Part shown: positions 21,828 through 32,675 of the stretch, piece by piece
Position numbering within the stretch: position 1 is the stretch's first letter
Layout: the number at the start of each line of letters is the position of its first letter
Source of the DNA: Pythium myriotylum
Taxonomy: Eukaryota; Oomycota; Peronosporomycetes; Pythiales; Pythiaceae
Direction of reading: 5' to 3'
DNA: 64,000 nucleotides
Assembly: GCA_023091665.1 (NCBI GenBank)
Contig: JALJCQ010000030.1
Location: forward strand, 684,501-748,500
Notes under the pieces: model-generated
Seen by the model: only the letters and a program-made list of their open reading frames with translations
Databases searched by the model: none
Told to the model about the DNA's origin: nothing
Translations under genes and position numbers: made by a program

Positions 21828-23522
21828 ATGCAGACTCGTCTCTTCCGCGTGGCCACATTCGTCTCCTTGTTGTCTCTCGTTCGTGGTGAGATTGTGTGTC
21901 TCAGAGGCTCCCACTTCGATGGATCGAACTGTGTGCTTTGTCCCGGCGGCACCTTCGGGGGCCTCCCGGGGCTCACGACTGCGCAATGTTCAGGTCCATG
22001 CTCACCCGGGCACTTCTGCCCTCCAGGATCGACGTCGCCGATTGCGCGCCCGTGTGGTGCTACGACGTACTACTGCCCCAGCGGCAGCGCTATGCGCCAG
22101 CGCGTCGACGAAGGCTTCTACACGGCGACATTCCCACTGGCCAATCCCTACTCACCAACAAGCATCACGTCTGCTGAGAAGCAGACACAGTGTGAGCCTG
22201 GATATTACTGTGCCAACGGCATCCGCCGTAAGTGTCCGGCGGGCAGCTACGGCTCCACGCCGGGGCTTCTCACATCGACATGCTCGGGGTTGTGTCCGAA
22301 GGGCTTCTACTGTCCCAAAGGTACTGGTGACCCTTTGCCGTGCCCGCCAGGGACGTTTGGCGCAGACCTGGGACTTCAAACTGCCGCCTGCAGTGGACTC
22401 TGTCCCGTAGGCCACTACTGGTACGTTTTTTTTCATATCATCCTGCGTGTGTGGTTGCGTCTCATGAGTTACGTATGCTCTTTCAGCTTAGCTGGGACGA
22501 TCACACCTCGATCATGTCCAGCTGGGTCGTTTGGTGGCTCGCAAGGTCTCACGACCAAGCATTGTTCCAGCAATTGCCCCGATGGCTCGTGCGTTCCGTC
22601 GCCATGCCCCGCGGGGTTCTACTGTCCGCTTGCAACGACCACTCCGATTCCGTGTGGCGATGTCGGTTTGTATTGCCCACAGGGCTCAGCGACACCAACT
22701 TCCGCGTCGATAGGATTCTACACCATTTGGAGGCTAGCAAACACGCCAGACGAGTACACCGATGGTGGGAGCTTGGCTTCGATGAATCAAACCACACGGC
22801 GCGACCAGAGACAGTGTGAGCCAGGAACGTATTGTGTCTCTGGTGTCAAGCGGCAGTGTCCGGCTGGCACCTACGGCAACTCGAACGGGCTCGCCAGTGC
22901 TCAGTGTTCGGGCCTCTGCCCTCCTGGGTTCTTCTGCCCGATAGGAACAGTCAGCTACTACCGATTCCCGTGCGTCGAAAGAACATCCTTCTGTCGCCAA
23001 GGATCTCAAATTCCTTCCCCGGTCTCAATTGGATACTTCACCGTGACGTCCCCCACAGGGGATACACGTGTGGACCAGACCGTGTGCCCGATGGGGAGCT
23101 ATTGCCTCGGAGGTATCAAGTATCTCTGTCCAGCAGGTACCTACGGAGCGACGACGGGATTAGCGACGCGAGACTGCTCTGGTCGTTGTCAAGGCGGCTA
23201 CACGTGCGCTGCGGGATCTACTTCTGCGACTCAGTCTCCTTGCCCTGCAGGCCAATACTCCCGAAATGGTGTGGCATGTGCTCCGTGTCTGCCTGGGTAC
23301 TGGTGCTCAGCAGGGTCGAACGATCCCAAACAGAATGAGTGCGGCTCGGACTCGGTCTTCTGTCCGCTTGGCTCGAGTGGGCCCATCAATGTCGCCGCAG
23401 GATCATTTGCGGTCGGCCAGACGCCGACAACGCACTCCTCGCAGGCCGTGTGTCTTGTGCAAACCGTACAGCACCTTCCGCAATGTCCATCACGAACCAT
23501 CGGTGCCAACAGTGGATTGTGA
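21828..23522 (+). CDS. Secreted GCC2/GCC3-type cysteine-rich repeat protein
   Basis: Start at 21828; one intron 22421-22486 (66 nt, GTACGT...CAG), whose removal restores the repeat at GHYCLAGT. The product is about 542 aa. A signal peptide (MQTRLFRVATFVSLLSLVRG) is followed by repeats of the type CPAGxYGxxxGLxxxxCSGxCPxGxYCPxGT, the ephrin-receptor-like GCC2/GCC3 pattern. Related proteins in oomycetes and other protists are long extracellular or membrane-tethered proteins. Here no transmembrane segment or GPI signal follows. The last repeat breaks off at QAVCLVQTV and ends in sequence lacking the expected Cys spacing, so the gene may be truncated or its 3' exon missed. It converges on the BTB/cyt-b5 gene with 56 bp between stops. 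Confidence 0.85.
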   Translation: MQTRLFRVATFVSLLSLVRGEIVCLRGSHFDGSNCVLCPGGTFGGLPGLTTAQCSGPCSPGHFCPPGSTSPIARPCGATTYYCPSGSAMRQRVDEGFYTATFPLANPYSPTSITSAEKQTQCEPGYYCANGIRRKCPAGSYGSTPGLLTSTCSGLCPKGFYCPKGTGDPLPCPPGTFGADLGLQTAACSGLCPVGHYWYVFFHIILRVWLRLMSYVCSFSLAGTITPRSCPAGSFGGSQGLTTKHCSSNCPDGSCVPSPCPAGFYCPLATTTPIPCGDVGLYCPQGSATPTSASIGFYTIWRLANTPDEYTDGGSLASMNQTTRRDQRQCEPGTYCVSGVKRQCPAGTYGNSNGLASAQCSGLCPPGFFCPIGTVSYYRFPCVERTSFCRQGSQIPSPVSIGYFTVTSPTGDTRVDQTVCPMGSYCLGGIKYLCPAGTYGATTGLATRDCSGRCQGGYTCAAGSTSATQSPCPAGQYSRNGVACAPCLPGYWCSAGSNDPKQNECGSDSVFCPLGSSGPINVAAGSFAVGQTPTTHSSQAVCLVQTVQHLPQCPSRTIGANSGL

Positions 23523-23578
23523 AGAAGGAAAAACTAGAATCAGACAAAAAATCACAACCAAACTCCCATTAGCCGCCG

Positions 23579-25103
23579 TTAGAAGCTCTTGAACGTAGGA
23601 ACGGTGGGTGTGATTCGCCAGGATGTGTACTATAGACAAAACACACCAGGTCAGCTTGTCAAATGACCTAGCAACAAATTGGACGGGATGGCGTACCTCT
23701 GTGAACTCCTCGACAAAACCTGCTGACGGTGTCTCGGTCGATGTAGGCACCAACGCCAAGTCGGCTTCGTAGATCTCACCGATGTAGAACTGCTTCAGGT
23801 ACCGGAAGGACTGGCGACTTGAGTGGTAGATCTCGAACATGACTGTACAGTCCACGTTCACAGCTTCACGGGGGATGATCACCGACCCACCGGGATGTTC
23901 CGGCAGCCAGCGGGTGACGTCGAATACCATGCCCTGCATGACCAGCCAGATCTCGCCCGTGTTGTTACGCCGCACAACTTCCTCCCAGCGGATCGGCTCT
24001 TTGCGGACGCGCGTATCGAACTCACCGAGGCGTTTCTTGCAAACGTCTTGCAGGCCAATACAGCCCACCTTCTCAGCCGCTGAGAGGACCTCTTCTGTGT
24101 ACTGCGGATCGAACTGGTACTCAGTACCGTCGTTGCGAGCCTCGTGCTCGAGGTAGAGTAGCACGCGATCGAACGTGAGACAGTCAATGTCGACACTGAT
24201 TGAAGACGAGGCGTCTTTGTGCACGCCTTTGCCTGCCAGCACGGCGGACGACAGCTTGATGCACGGGAAGAGCAGCTTCTTTTTGACTGGGAACTCTTCG
24301 TCGTCGTTCGTATGAACCACGACAACGTCCGAACGCAGTGCGGCAAGGCTTTGATCCTTGTCGCGAGGCGTCTGGTTGACGAGCTGGAATCCCTCTCTCG
24401 CTAACGCTTCCTCGTCGCCGTCCACAGACACGAAGACCTGCGAGTCTTCATCAACAAGTCCGCGGAACGAGTCGGGCATCGTGAAATCCGTCTCCGAGTC
24501 ATCTTCCGCGTCGATTTCCAGCACGCGCACGAAGAACTCGACGTCTTCGCTGCCGTAGACCATCGTCAGCCGCTCGTTCTCCGTCAGAATGCGCTGCCAG
24601 CAGTGCTTTGCAAACGCCGTCGCAAAATCTTTCGCGTCCACTGTGAGCGGCGTCTCCGACGCCGTGCGATGCAGCGGACGGATCTCGATCGCCATCGCGT
24701 TCACGCTGGGCACGGGTTCCTGGAAGAGCGACCACTTCTCGACCTGGTCCACGCAGAGCTCCAGGTTGATGAGCTGCGGCTGCGAGAGCGCGATGCAGCC
24801 GCGCGGCACGTCCGTGTGCGCGCGCACGGCGATGATAAACTGCGCATGCACGCGCGGATGCACGAACTCGATCGCGCCGCCGTCGCCCGGGAAGTCGTCC
24901 GGGTGCAGCAGCGCGCAGCCGCGCGCCGAGACGCGGTCGACGTCGAGCGCGAGCTGCTCGATCGCGAGCGCGCGCAGCGAGAGCGCCCAGTCGCGTCGCT
25001 GGTCGGCGAAGGCCTGCGCCTTGAGCCTCTGCAGCCGCAGCGCCGCCGAGAGCGCGGGCGCGCGCACGTCGCCGGCCTGGTTGTTGTTGGCGACCCAGGG
25101 CAT
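23579..25103 (-). CDS. NSF N-domain, Skp1/BTB-like and cytochrome b5 domain fusion
   Basis: Exons 23697-25103 and 23579-23629 give 485 aa. Residues about 40-235 resemble the Sec18/NSF N-terminal adaptor domain: LHPDDFPGDGGAIEF, QFIIAVRAHTDVPRG, IALSQPQLINLELCVDQVE and DAKDFATAFAKHCW. Residues about 265-375 look like a Skp1/BTB domain (PVKKKLLFPCIKLSSAVL, CLTFDRVLLYLEHEA). Residues 385-460 are a cytochrome b5 heme domain with WLPEHPGG and FEIYHSSRQS supplying the two axial His. No AAA ATPase domain is present. The intron near the end has GTACGC...TATAG ends and yields the tail RITPTVPTFKSF. Function unknown; the parts suggest heme-dependent or ubiquitin-linked control of a membrane-fusion or degradation adaptor. 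The cyt-b5 call is firm, the other two are from motif reading. Confidence 0.82.
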
Positions 25104-25237
25104 TCCAGTTGGGAATCTATTGAGGTGGAGCTCTTCAGGTGGTCCCAGGAGTGGCTTTTATGAGACGGAAGCATGGGAGCTAGGCCAGCCTAACTAGGAG
25201 CTAGTTGAAGAGGTGTATTTGGGGTGGGGGGAGAACT

Positions 25238-26383
25238 CTACTTGGACTCCTTCTTCTCGTCCTTCTTGTCCTCCTTCTTGTCCTCCTTCTTCTCGGGCGT
25301 GGCGCCAAACTCTTCGAGCTCCTTGTACTTGATCTTGTTGTTGACGAGGTTGTGCAGCGCGATCGTGCAGCGGATCAGCGACGACAAGTAGATAACCTAA
25401 CGCAAAAAAAAAGCACACGCAATTGAGCCCTCCACGCTCTCCATAGCAACAAATTGAGAGACTCACAAAATGCATGTCGTTGGTCTTGACAAACATCGAG
25501 CGCACGAGCGAGTCGACGTTCAGGTTCGGCAGCAGGTTGAAAATGGTCTGCATGTTGTAGATGATCTGGTGGTTCGGCGGCAGCTTGCCCGCGAGCACGT
25601 TCTCGAGGTACACTTTCATCTCCTCAAGGCGCTCCTTGAGCCCCGCGAGCGCCGTCATCTTGTGCTTGACCTGGCCGGCGAGCGAGCTCACGGACGGGTC
25701 GTTGATGTCACGCAGCAAGTGCTCGACGCCGACTTCCTCGGCCTCGTACGCGCCGATCGTCGACTTGATGTGCTTGAACGTCCGCTTGATGGCCTTGCCA
25801 TCTTCCTCGACCTCTTCAATCGAGCCGTACGCCGTGGTCGGGAGCCCTTCGACATTCGCGCGCACGTCACAGATCACGAACACCGGGTTCGGGCAGTAGC
25901 GGCGGAAGAGCTCGTCGATATCCAGATCGGCCTTGCGGATCTTGGGTCCCGTCGAGTAAAACCCAACGATGCGTTCCTTGGCTACGCCGCACGCCGCCGT
26001 CGCAAATCAGTATGACCGTCGCCAACCCAAAGAGCTCCTCACGAGCTCCGCCATTAAGAAAACTATTTATTCTCACCGTTGATCTTCTTAAACATGCCGA
26101 ACATGCTCTCGAGGTAGTCGTGGTCCAAGTACCAGATGCCCGGGTTGCGCAAGTCCTCGTCGAATGGCACGGCGAACGAGTTGGTGATGTCGCACTTGCC
26201 CTGGAACGTCGAGCCGAGCAGCACGCCGACCACGCGCTTGCTCGTGTCCTTGGCCACGCGGTTGTAGTGGTCCACGATGCTCAGCAGCACGAGCGGGTGG
26301 GTCACGACCTCCTCCGGCAGCTTCCACTTGCTGGCGCTCGGGGCCGCCGCCGTCTCGGCCGTCGTCGTCGTCGCCGCCGTCAT
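25238..26383 (-). CDS. RPN8: 26S proteasome regulatory subunit RPN8 (PSMD7)
   Basis: Exons 26077-26383, 25467-25981 and 25238-25396 give 326 aa, the normal size. The MPN domain starts [17 protein letters not shown] and includes [18 protein letters not shown] and NPVFVICDV. It lacks the JAMM zinc-binding HxH motif, as expected for RPN8, the inactive partner of RPN11 in the lid. The helical C-terminus ends in a Lys/Glu-rich tail ([17 protein letters not shown]), a family hallmark. The N-terminus has a short Ala/Thr extension. Introns have GTGAGN donors. Confidence 0.96.
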
Positions 26384-26545
26384 GTTCCTTCGCGATCCGG
26401 ATGTCGTATCTCCCCCTGGCCAAAAAGATTGAGAAGTAACGCGATGAAGTGGCTCGAGCAGGTGGACCACACCATGCGGAACCATTTACGGGGGGAAATC
26501 CATATCTACGACCATAAACGACGATGGTGTCCATATTTATGCGAG

Positions 26546-29500
26546 TCAGTCGTGGTCCTCGACGGGCGTCATGTGGGCGTCCTTCGTGCGCTTCTTCTGC
26601 GAGAGCTTGGCCTTGCTGGCCACTTTGATGGCGTCTCGCGTCACGACTTCGAGGTTTTTCTCGTCCTCGTCCAGCTCGGGCGTGCCGGGCGATTCGTGCA
26701 TTGACGTGGGGATGCCCGAGGTGTTGCCAGTGCTTGGGACTCCGTGAGACCCACCAAGCACCGAGACACCGAGTAACGATGCTCGATCACCCCCGCGGTC
26801 TCTCTTAGCACCGCCATGTGTGGACTGCTTGCTACGTCCAGCTGGTTTCGAATTGCTTTCGTCCGATGTTCGAGCTGCTTTTGGTCGACGCCCACGGCTG
26901 TGGACAGGTCTCCCCTACGGAGTCAAGCCATCAGCATCCACGAGCACGGGCGGTGCAACAAGGATAAGCAAGATTTACCGTCGTGAAGTCGGCGTCCGGA
27001 TCCCCTCGGCCACCTTCGATCTACATATACGACGTATATGAGCTCGGAAACGATTGTCAAAGGCGCGCAACGAAACATCCACGCACCACGTCCAGCATCA
27101 GGCCTGCTCGGTCTTGGCAGATCTCCAGCAGGTTGGCAATCTCTTTCGCCTCGAGGGTATCAAAGTCAGACGCGAGAGCAGTCTCCCCATCGATTGGAGG
27201 AGGCCATAGCTGTGCGGCTGGGATAGCATTCTGGTGTGGCGTTCGACATGACGTGATCCCCATGAGCTTGACAATTCTAGATGCGCCAGCGATAACTTCT
27301 TTCGAGGTTGTGAGCAGCACATTCTGAGTTCGTTCTGTCCTTGCAAGTTCCACCTCCGCAACGCGAAGCTTCTCCTCCAGCATCCTCGGATCTTCATTAC
27401 TTGTCGCAGCGTGAGATGTTTCCAGCATTTGAAGCTGCTGTTCCAGCTCTGCTTGATGGAGTTTGATCTGCTTCAAACGCGCCTCATAGACTCGCGCTTG
27501 CTCTTCAAAGCTTCGATTGAGTTCTTCGCGGCTCACGAATTTCTCGAGGATCAACTCGAGCTTGGAGAAGCCTGTGGCTTTCTGGATCTTCTCACACATC
27601 GCCTCGCATTGCTGAAGCGCAACCTTGGCTGCAAGCGAACGCGTAGACGCGCTATTTGTTTGCTGTGCGACGGAGCCTCCAACTTGCTCCTGACCAGGAA
27701 ATCTGGCGGTTTCTTTGGCAGATGTGTTGCGTACATTGTCAATCAGCTCTAGACGCCGCTGATACAGTTTTTCTGTCGCAGCCTGGTCGTGCGCGATCTT
27801 CTCGCGTGCTCGTTCTAGCTTGGTGACAACTGCACTCATGAGTTGCTTGCTTCGTTCGATCTCACGCTGCCAAACTGGAACCTCCACGGTCTGCAGGTGT
27901 GACTTCTTCGTCTCAAGCATTTTCTTCTCTTCCACAAGATCTTTTAGCTTCATCTGGAGCACTTTCAGTTCCTTCTTCAGAGTGTCGAAATGTGACGGAT
28001 CGGTGGGTGGGAACATCTCACAGCTTCGCAAAAGTTTGCGATGGGTCTTCTCTTGCTTGTCAATCTGACGCAGCATTTGTTCGATCTTGTCCATACGCAG
28101 GTGCATCTCATCGATTGCGTTCTTGGCCATTTCGCACTCCCGCATCGTGAACTCATACCTTTTCTGTGTCTCCACAATTTTCTGTTTGACAGACTGGAGA
28201 TGGGATTGCTTCTTCTTTACTTCAAGTTTCGTATTATCATACATCGTTTGCAGCTTGAGCACCAATTCGTAGTTATACGATTTTCGTAGATCCCATTCCG
28301 ATTGTGGATAATCCTGGAAATGTGCCGGCAGTCCAAATGCTGTGGAGAGTGACCCGATACTATCCATCCCTGTCAACTGTTCCAGCATCAACTGATCCCT
28401 CGTGCCCAATCCGCTTCGTGACACCGTGATGCCTGATAACGAGGTGTCGAGTGGTCCCTGGTGTTTGTCGATGCTAGCATTGGCAGGCTCAGTTATGAAG
28501 GTTGGTGCTCCGTGCGTCTCGTCTAGTTCTGGGACTGATGGAAGTGCTGACGTGGATGCCGACGTACCAGGTAGAGTGCGAACAGAGGACGCAAGAACAG
28601 TTTTGACGGCTGCATAAGTCGACTTCTTGCGAAAGAGATTTTCAGGAGAAATGACATCTTCCGTTTGTATACTGGGAGTCGGGCCACCCAGAGTGCTCGC
28701 AACCTCCAGCCCCCGCATCTTGGCTGGGCTTAACGTACCTTTCTGTCGCTGGTGAACAGGGTCGAACATGCTTCGCTTGACATCCCAGAATCGCTGGTCG
28801 AAATGTAACGTTTTCGCATGTCTTCCAGGTTGCACCGCTGTCGAAAATCCTTGGCCTGTCGAACTCGTAGTCGATCCTAAACCGTCACGTTGGATCTCTT
28901 CACCCCCTGTATCCCCTGCGTCGATCGTCATCATTGGTGAACGCAAGCCGGAGTCTGGACTGGTGGAGGAGGTACTCGACAAACTCGTCATCGCGTGAGC
29001 TCCACCTGGCTTGACAATCCGGAGCGGGACTGGGATCTCAACGTGGTTATCCTTCAACACGATTTCTTTGCCCAGAGCAAGCCATGGATATTGGATCCAG
29101 ATCCAACGCTGATAGTAGTAGAACCAGTTACCGTTACTCTCCTTATCTTTTTGGATAACACTCGCCACTGCTTGTTGGTTCAGCGCGAGGAACGATTCCA
29201 ACGCATTCCCTAACGCCATGGCTGCACTAGCGGCGGCAGACATTGCCATGGGAGTGGAATTTGCGTTGAGATTGAGGAGAGCTCCCGAGGTAGCTGAGCT
29301 TGACGACGCCGCCATATGATGAACGTGCGGTAAATCTTCAGTGAATGTGAAACCATCCGCGTGGAGCCTCTTAAGATCAAACGGCGAGTGGTTGAATTTT
29401 GGCAAAAAGCCTTGAAAATAGGTGGAGAACTCGAACATGAACTTCGTAATAAGCTGGATCATCTCAGTGAACGCCTTCGTAGTCGGACGAGCACTTTTGT

Positions 29501-32083
29501 ACCATTCCTCTACACTCTTTCCATATTCTTTGACAACGTCGAATGACACTGCATAAACCAGTTGTTCACAATTGGGCAAATCAGTCGCACTGTATAGTGG
29601 GAGAGGTCCGTCCGTGAGCAATTTCCAGTAACCGAAGAGCTCACTCTTGTAGTTAGCAGTGTAGAGTAACTGAAACATTGGTAAGTTCACCAAGACAGTT
29701 CGAAGCGCATCCCACTGATAGCAACGCTTCAGATGCCATGGAAGTTCTTCGACGCGGCGGAACGTCGTCGGGTGAATGCGGAAGAAACGGATCAGCCACT
29801 GGTGATACTGCTGTTCGGCTCGCTCACTTCCAATGTATCGCCACCAAATAACATCCCGTAAGGCTTCTTTGCATGTCGGCAGCACCAAAACGTCGTGGAC
29901 ACATAACACTCCAAGCGGCTTCAGCGCTCGCAGCAGCGCCTTCCAATCTGCTTCCGAGAAAGCGGTTGGGCTCTCGCTTGAGATATTCTTCACGTTGCTG
30001 AACGATGCTTTCCGATGCACCCTCACAGTTGACTCGGTGACTTGACGCTCTTCAGCCACAACAGCGTTCAGGATAAATTTGAGTTCCTTCTCAAGCAGTC
30101 CATGGCGAGACACGTACAAGAGGCACAACGATCTGCCAATCAGGTCTCTTAGTGGAGGTACATACAGTCCACCGGTCAAGTACGGAGGCATAGCATCAAC
30201 TGTCTTGCGCGACAGGTGCTTATCACACGATGGTTGCTCGGAAGCCAAAGTAGCTGAAAAGCCGGGGAGTGAAGAAACTGGAGACGGAGATGCGAGGGGA
30301 TCAGGTTTGCTCAGAGGTATAATGGCTGGTGGAGAGTCTCCGGACGGTGGGGAGAGTAGCAATGGGAGGCCGAGAATAGAGTTCTTTTGTGCTTCCGATC
30401 GCGATGTGAGCGTGCGTACAAAAACTTCTGCCATTTCGTGTTGACTATTGCGTCTCTGCATCCCAGTTTGCACACCTTCTGTTGGCTCACTCTGAATCTC
30501 GTTGAACTGAAGGTCAATTCTCGGGTTTCCGACCGTTGCACGCTTAGTGAATTCTGGGATTGCAAGATTTTGATTGACCGCACTCAGTTGCTGGTCCTGA
30601 CTCGTGAGCTGTTGATGTTTCTTAGCCATTGTGGACGATAGACTGGCGTTTCGCCGATTTGGTGAATGGCTCGAATCGGCTGTCACTGTCAACCGATTCT
30701 CCTGCAAGAACTGGCGCGCGTCACTCGTTGCTTGTTGGTTCGGTGTGTAGCCCGATTCCATGGTTCTCAAAATTGCTTCGAGGAGCTGCCCGATACTCTC
30801 AGACGGTAGCCACTGCTCAAACAAGACGTGGATGTTGAAACCTTCATTGATCGCCCACGCAAGGGAGACGAGAAACATTTTCAAGAAATGTGGGCATGAG
30901 CCTGATGGAACACTGATGATGGCTCGCTGTTGTAGGTCGAAGAGCTGAAGGCCATGGGTTGCGAGAAGTGCTTTAGTCGTCTTCGGATCAGCCGACACGG
31001 CTCGTGATGGAGGTTGTTCATGTGCCATGCGACTCGGATGATACTTGTGGAGAAACTTTCTCAAGACCTTCCACCGTTCTTCCTCTAGCAATGGCTCAAC
31101 ATTGACGAGAGTCCAGTTGCGACGATTTGCTTCAAGCTACAGAAGACCATGTAGACACAATCCATCGATCAGAATAAGAGATTAAAAATGACTTGGTTCA
31201 GGCAGCCACGACCTACCTTAATCCTCTCGATCAGCTGCGCGTTCATGTTTGGTCGCTCGAACTGGTCGATGCTCTGGATACCGGGGCGAGCAGGGGATGT
31301 CTGGCCGGCGATATTGTGGGCCATGTGCATGTACTTGGTCGACGGGTTGCTCACAGTCCCGGAAAAAATGAGTCGTACATTGGGTGGGAATGCCAGCGGC
31401 ACCCACTTGAGGATGCTCTCGCCGTCGGTCGTGCGCAGACGCTGGAGCCCGTCGATGATGAGGATGATGCGGCCTTTCTTGGACGCGGCCTCGAGGAACC
31501 GCGGGAACTGCCAGCTGAGACGTTCCTCGACGTCCGGGATCTCCTTGTTGAGCTCAAAGTACTCTTTCATCTCGCGCAGGATGCGCTCGAGCAGGTTGGA
31601 GACGTAGAGCGACTGGCGCGAGCACCCGACGACGTGGTAAAAGATGAACTCGGGGTAGTTACTCTGCCAGTTCTGGAACATCTTCTTGCGGCGCACGAGC
31701 CAGTTGGCGAGGAACGTCGACTTGCCAATGCCGCTCTCGCCCAGCAGGATGATCGGGCCCTTGGGCTGGTGCATGGCGTCCACGTCACAAAACTCGTCCA
31801 GCTCGCGCGTCACGCGAGGGTTCTCGTAGTAGACAAAGTCTCCGACTTTGAGCCGCGACCGCATGAAGCCGTGGTGGAACGCACTCTCCAGATCCGACAG
31901 CGAGTCCCAGCACTCGCTCGGCGGTGCGGCGGCGCCACCACCACCACCGCCGCCGCCCGCGGCCGAGGGCGAGACGCCGGGCACCATCGACGCGGACGAG
32001 ACACCGCCATGGCCAGCAGCCTTGCGCCTCTCGGGCGTCTGCATGCGCCCCGTTCCGGCGAACTCGCCGAGCTGCCGTTGCAT
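26546..32083 (-). CDS. NACHT-type P-loop protein fused to an outer-dynein-arm docking-like coiled coil
   Basis: Exon 1 (31217-32083) has a Gly run, then a NACHT-like NTPase: Walker A LLGESGIGKSTF, Walker B-like GRIILIIDGLQRL and VRLIFSG. Exon 2 (27087-31136) continues with a winged-helix-like part (EELPWHLKRCYQWDALRTVL), typical of NPHP3/NWD/TTC41 relatives, then a disordered stretch. From about residue 1000 of this exon comes a long coiled coil like ODAD1/ODAD3 (CCDC114/CCDC63/CCDC151): IQKATGFSKLELILEKFVSR, EELNRSFEEQ. A 35-nt exon (26979-27013) and a final exon from 26914 end at 26546. Total about 1,760 aa. The join near 26720-26790 needs a 35-nt intron or hides a frameshift. Probable role: axoneme or basal body of zoospore flagella (inference). 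Confidence 0.8.
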
Positions 32084-32675
32084 GTCGCTCCTCGCGCATT
32101 GGCTCAAATTTAGCCGCTAGCGTTTCGTTCGAAAGCCGCGGAAACCGACTTCAAGCTCGCGTCGACGGCGAGACGGCGCGCGTGGCAGGGGCGCCGCGGC
32201 GCCGCGCGGAAAGCGGCGTGTTTGAGCGTCGCGTCCATGGGTCCCTCAGGCCATCACGGTTGCCTCATTCGTGTCCGCTCGGCGACCGCCTGAGGGATCC
32301 GCCGAGAGCAAGACGAGCCATTTACCATCTTATACAAATTATGCATTTACAGAGTAGTATGGACCCAGTGGTTTTGCTAGTATCATTTCCACTTCAACGT
32401 ATGCTAATGTTCTAAATATTCATTGTGGAAGGCATATTGAATCCCGGGACGGCAGTCACTTCGCCGATCGCATCCACCAGCTGGACCGCGGGCGGGCGAG
32501 AGACGGGCCACGCCACTGGGCCTTTTGATATCCTCGGCCATCCAGCGAGCAATGGCGCAGAGTGATGGTCGTGCTCTTCGGCCGGCGAAGAGCTCCTCGC
32601 CACTTCGCCATTGCCGTCGCGCCCGCCACTTCGCGGACCGCCTCCCCCCCTCCCGATCCACGCTTCTCCACCGCG
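32084..32675. promoter_or_regulatory. Divergent intergenic region, NACHT gene/TauE transporter
   Basis: About 590 bp between divergent start codons. There is no supported gene. The part from 32310 to 32440 is AT-rich. In-frame open sequence precedes the transporter ATG from 32562 and is probably 5' UTR, because the signal peptide begins at 32676. Confidence 0.4.
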
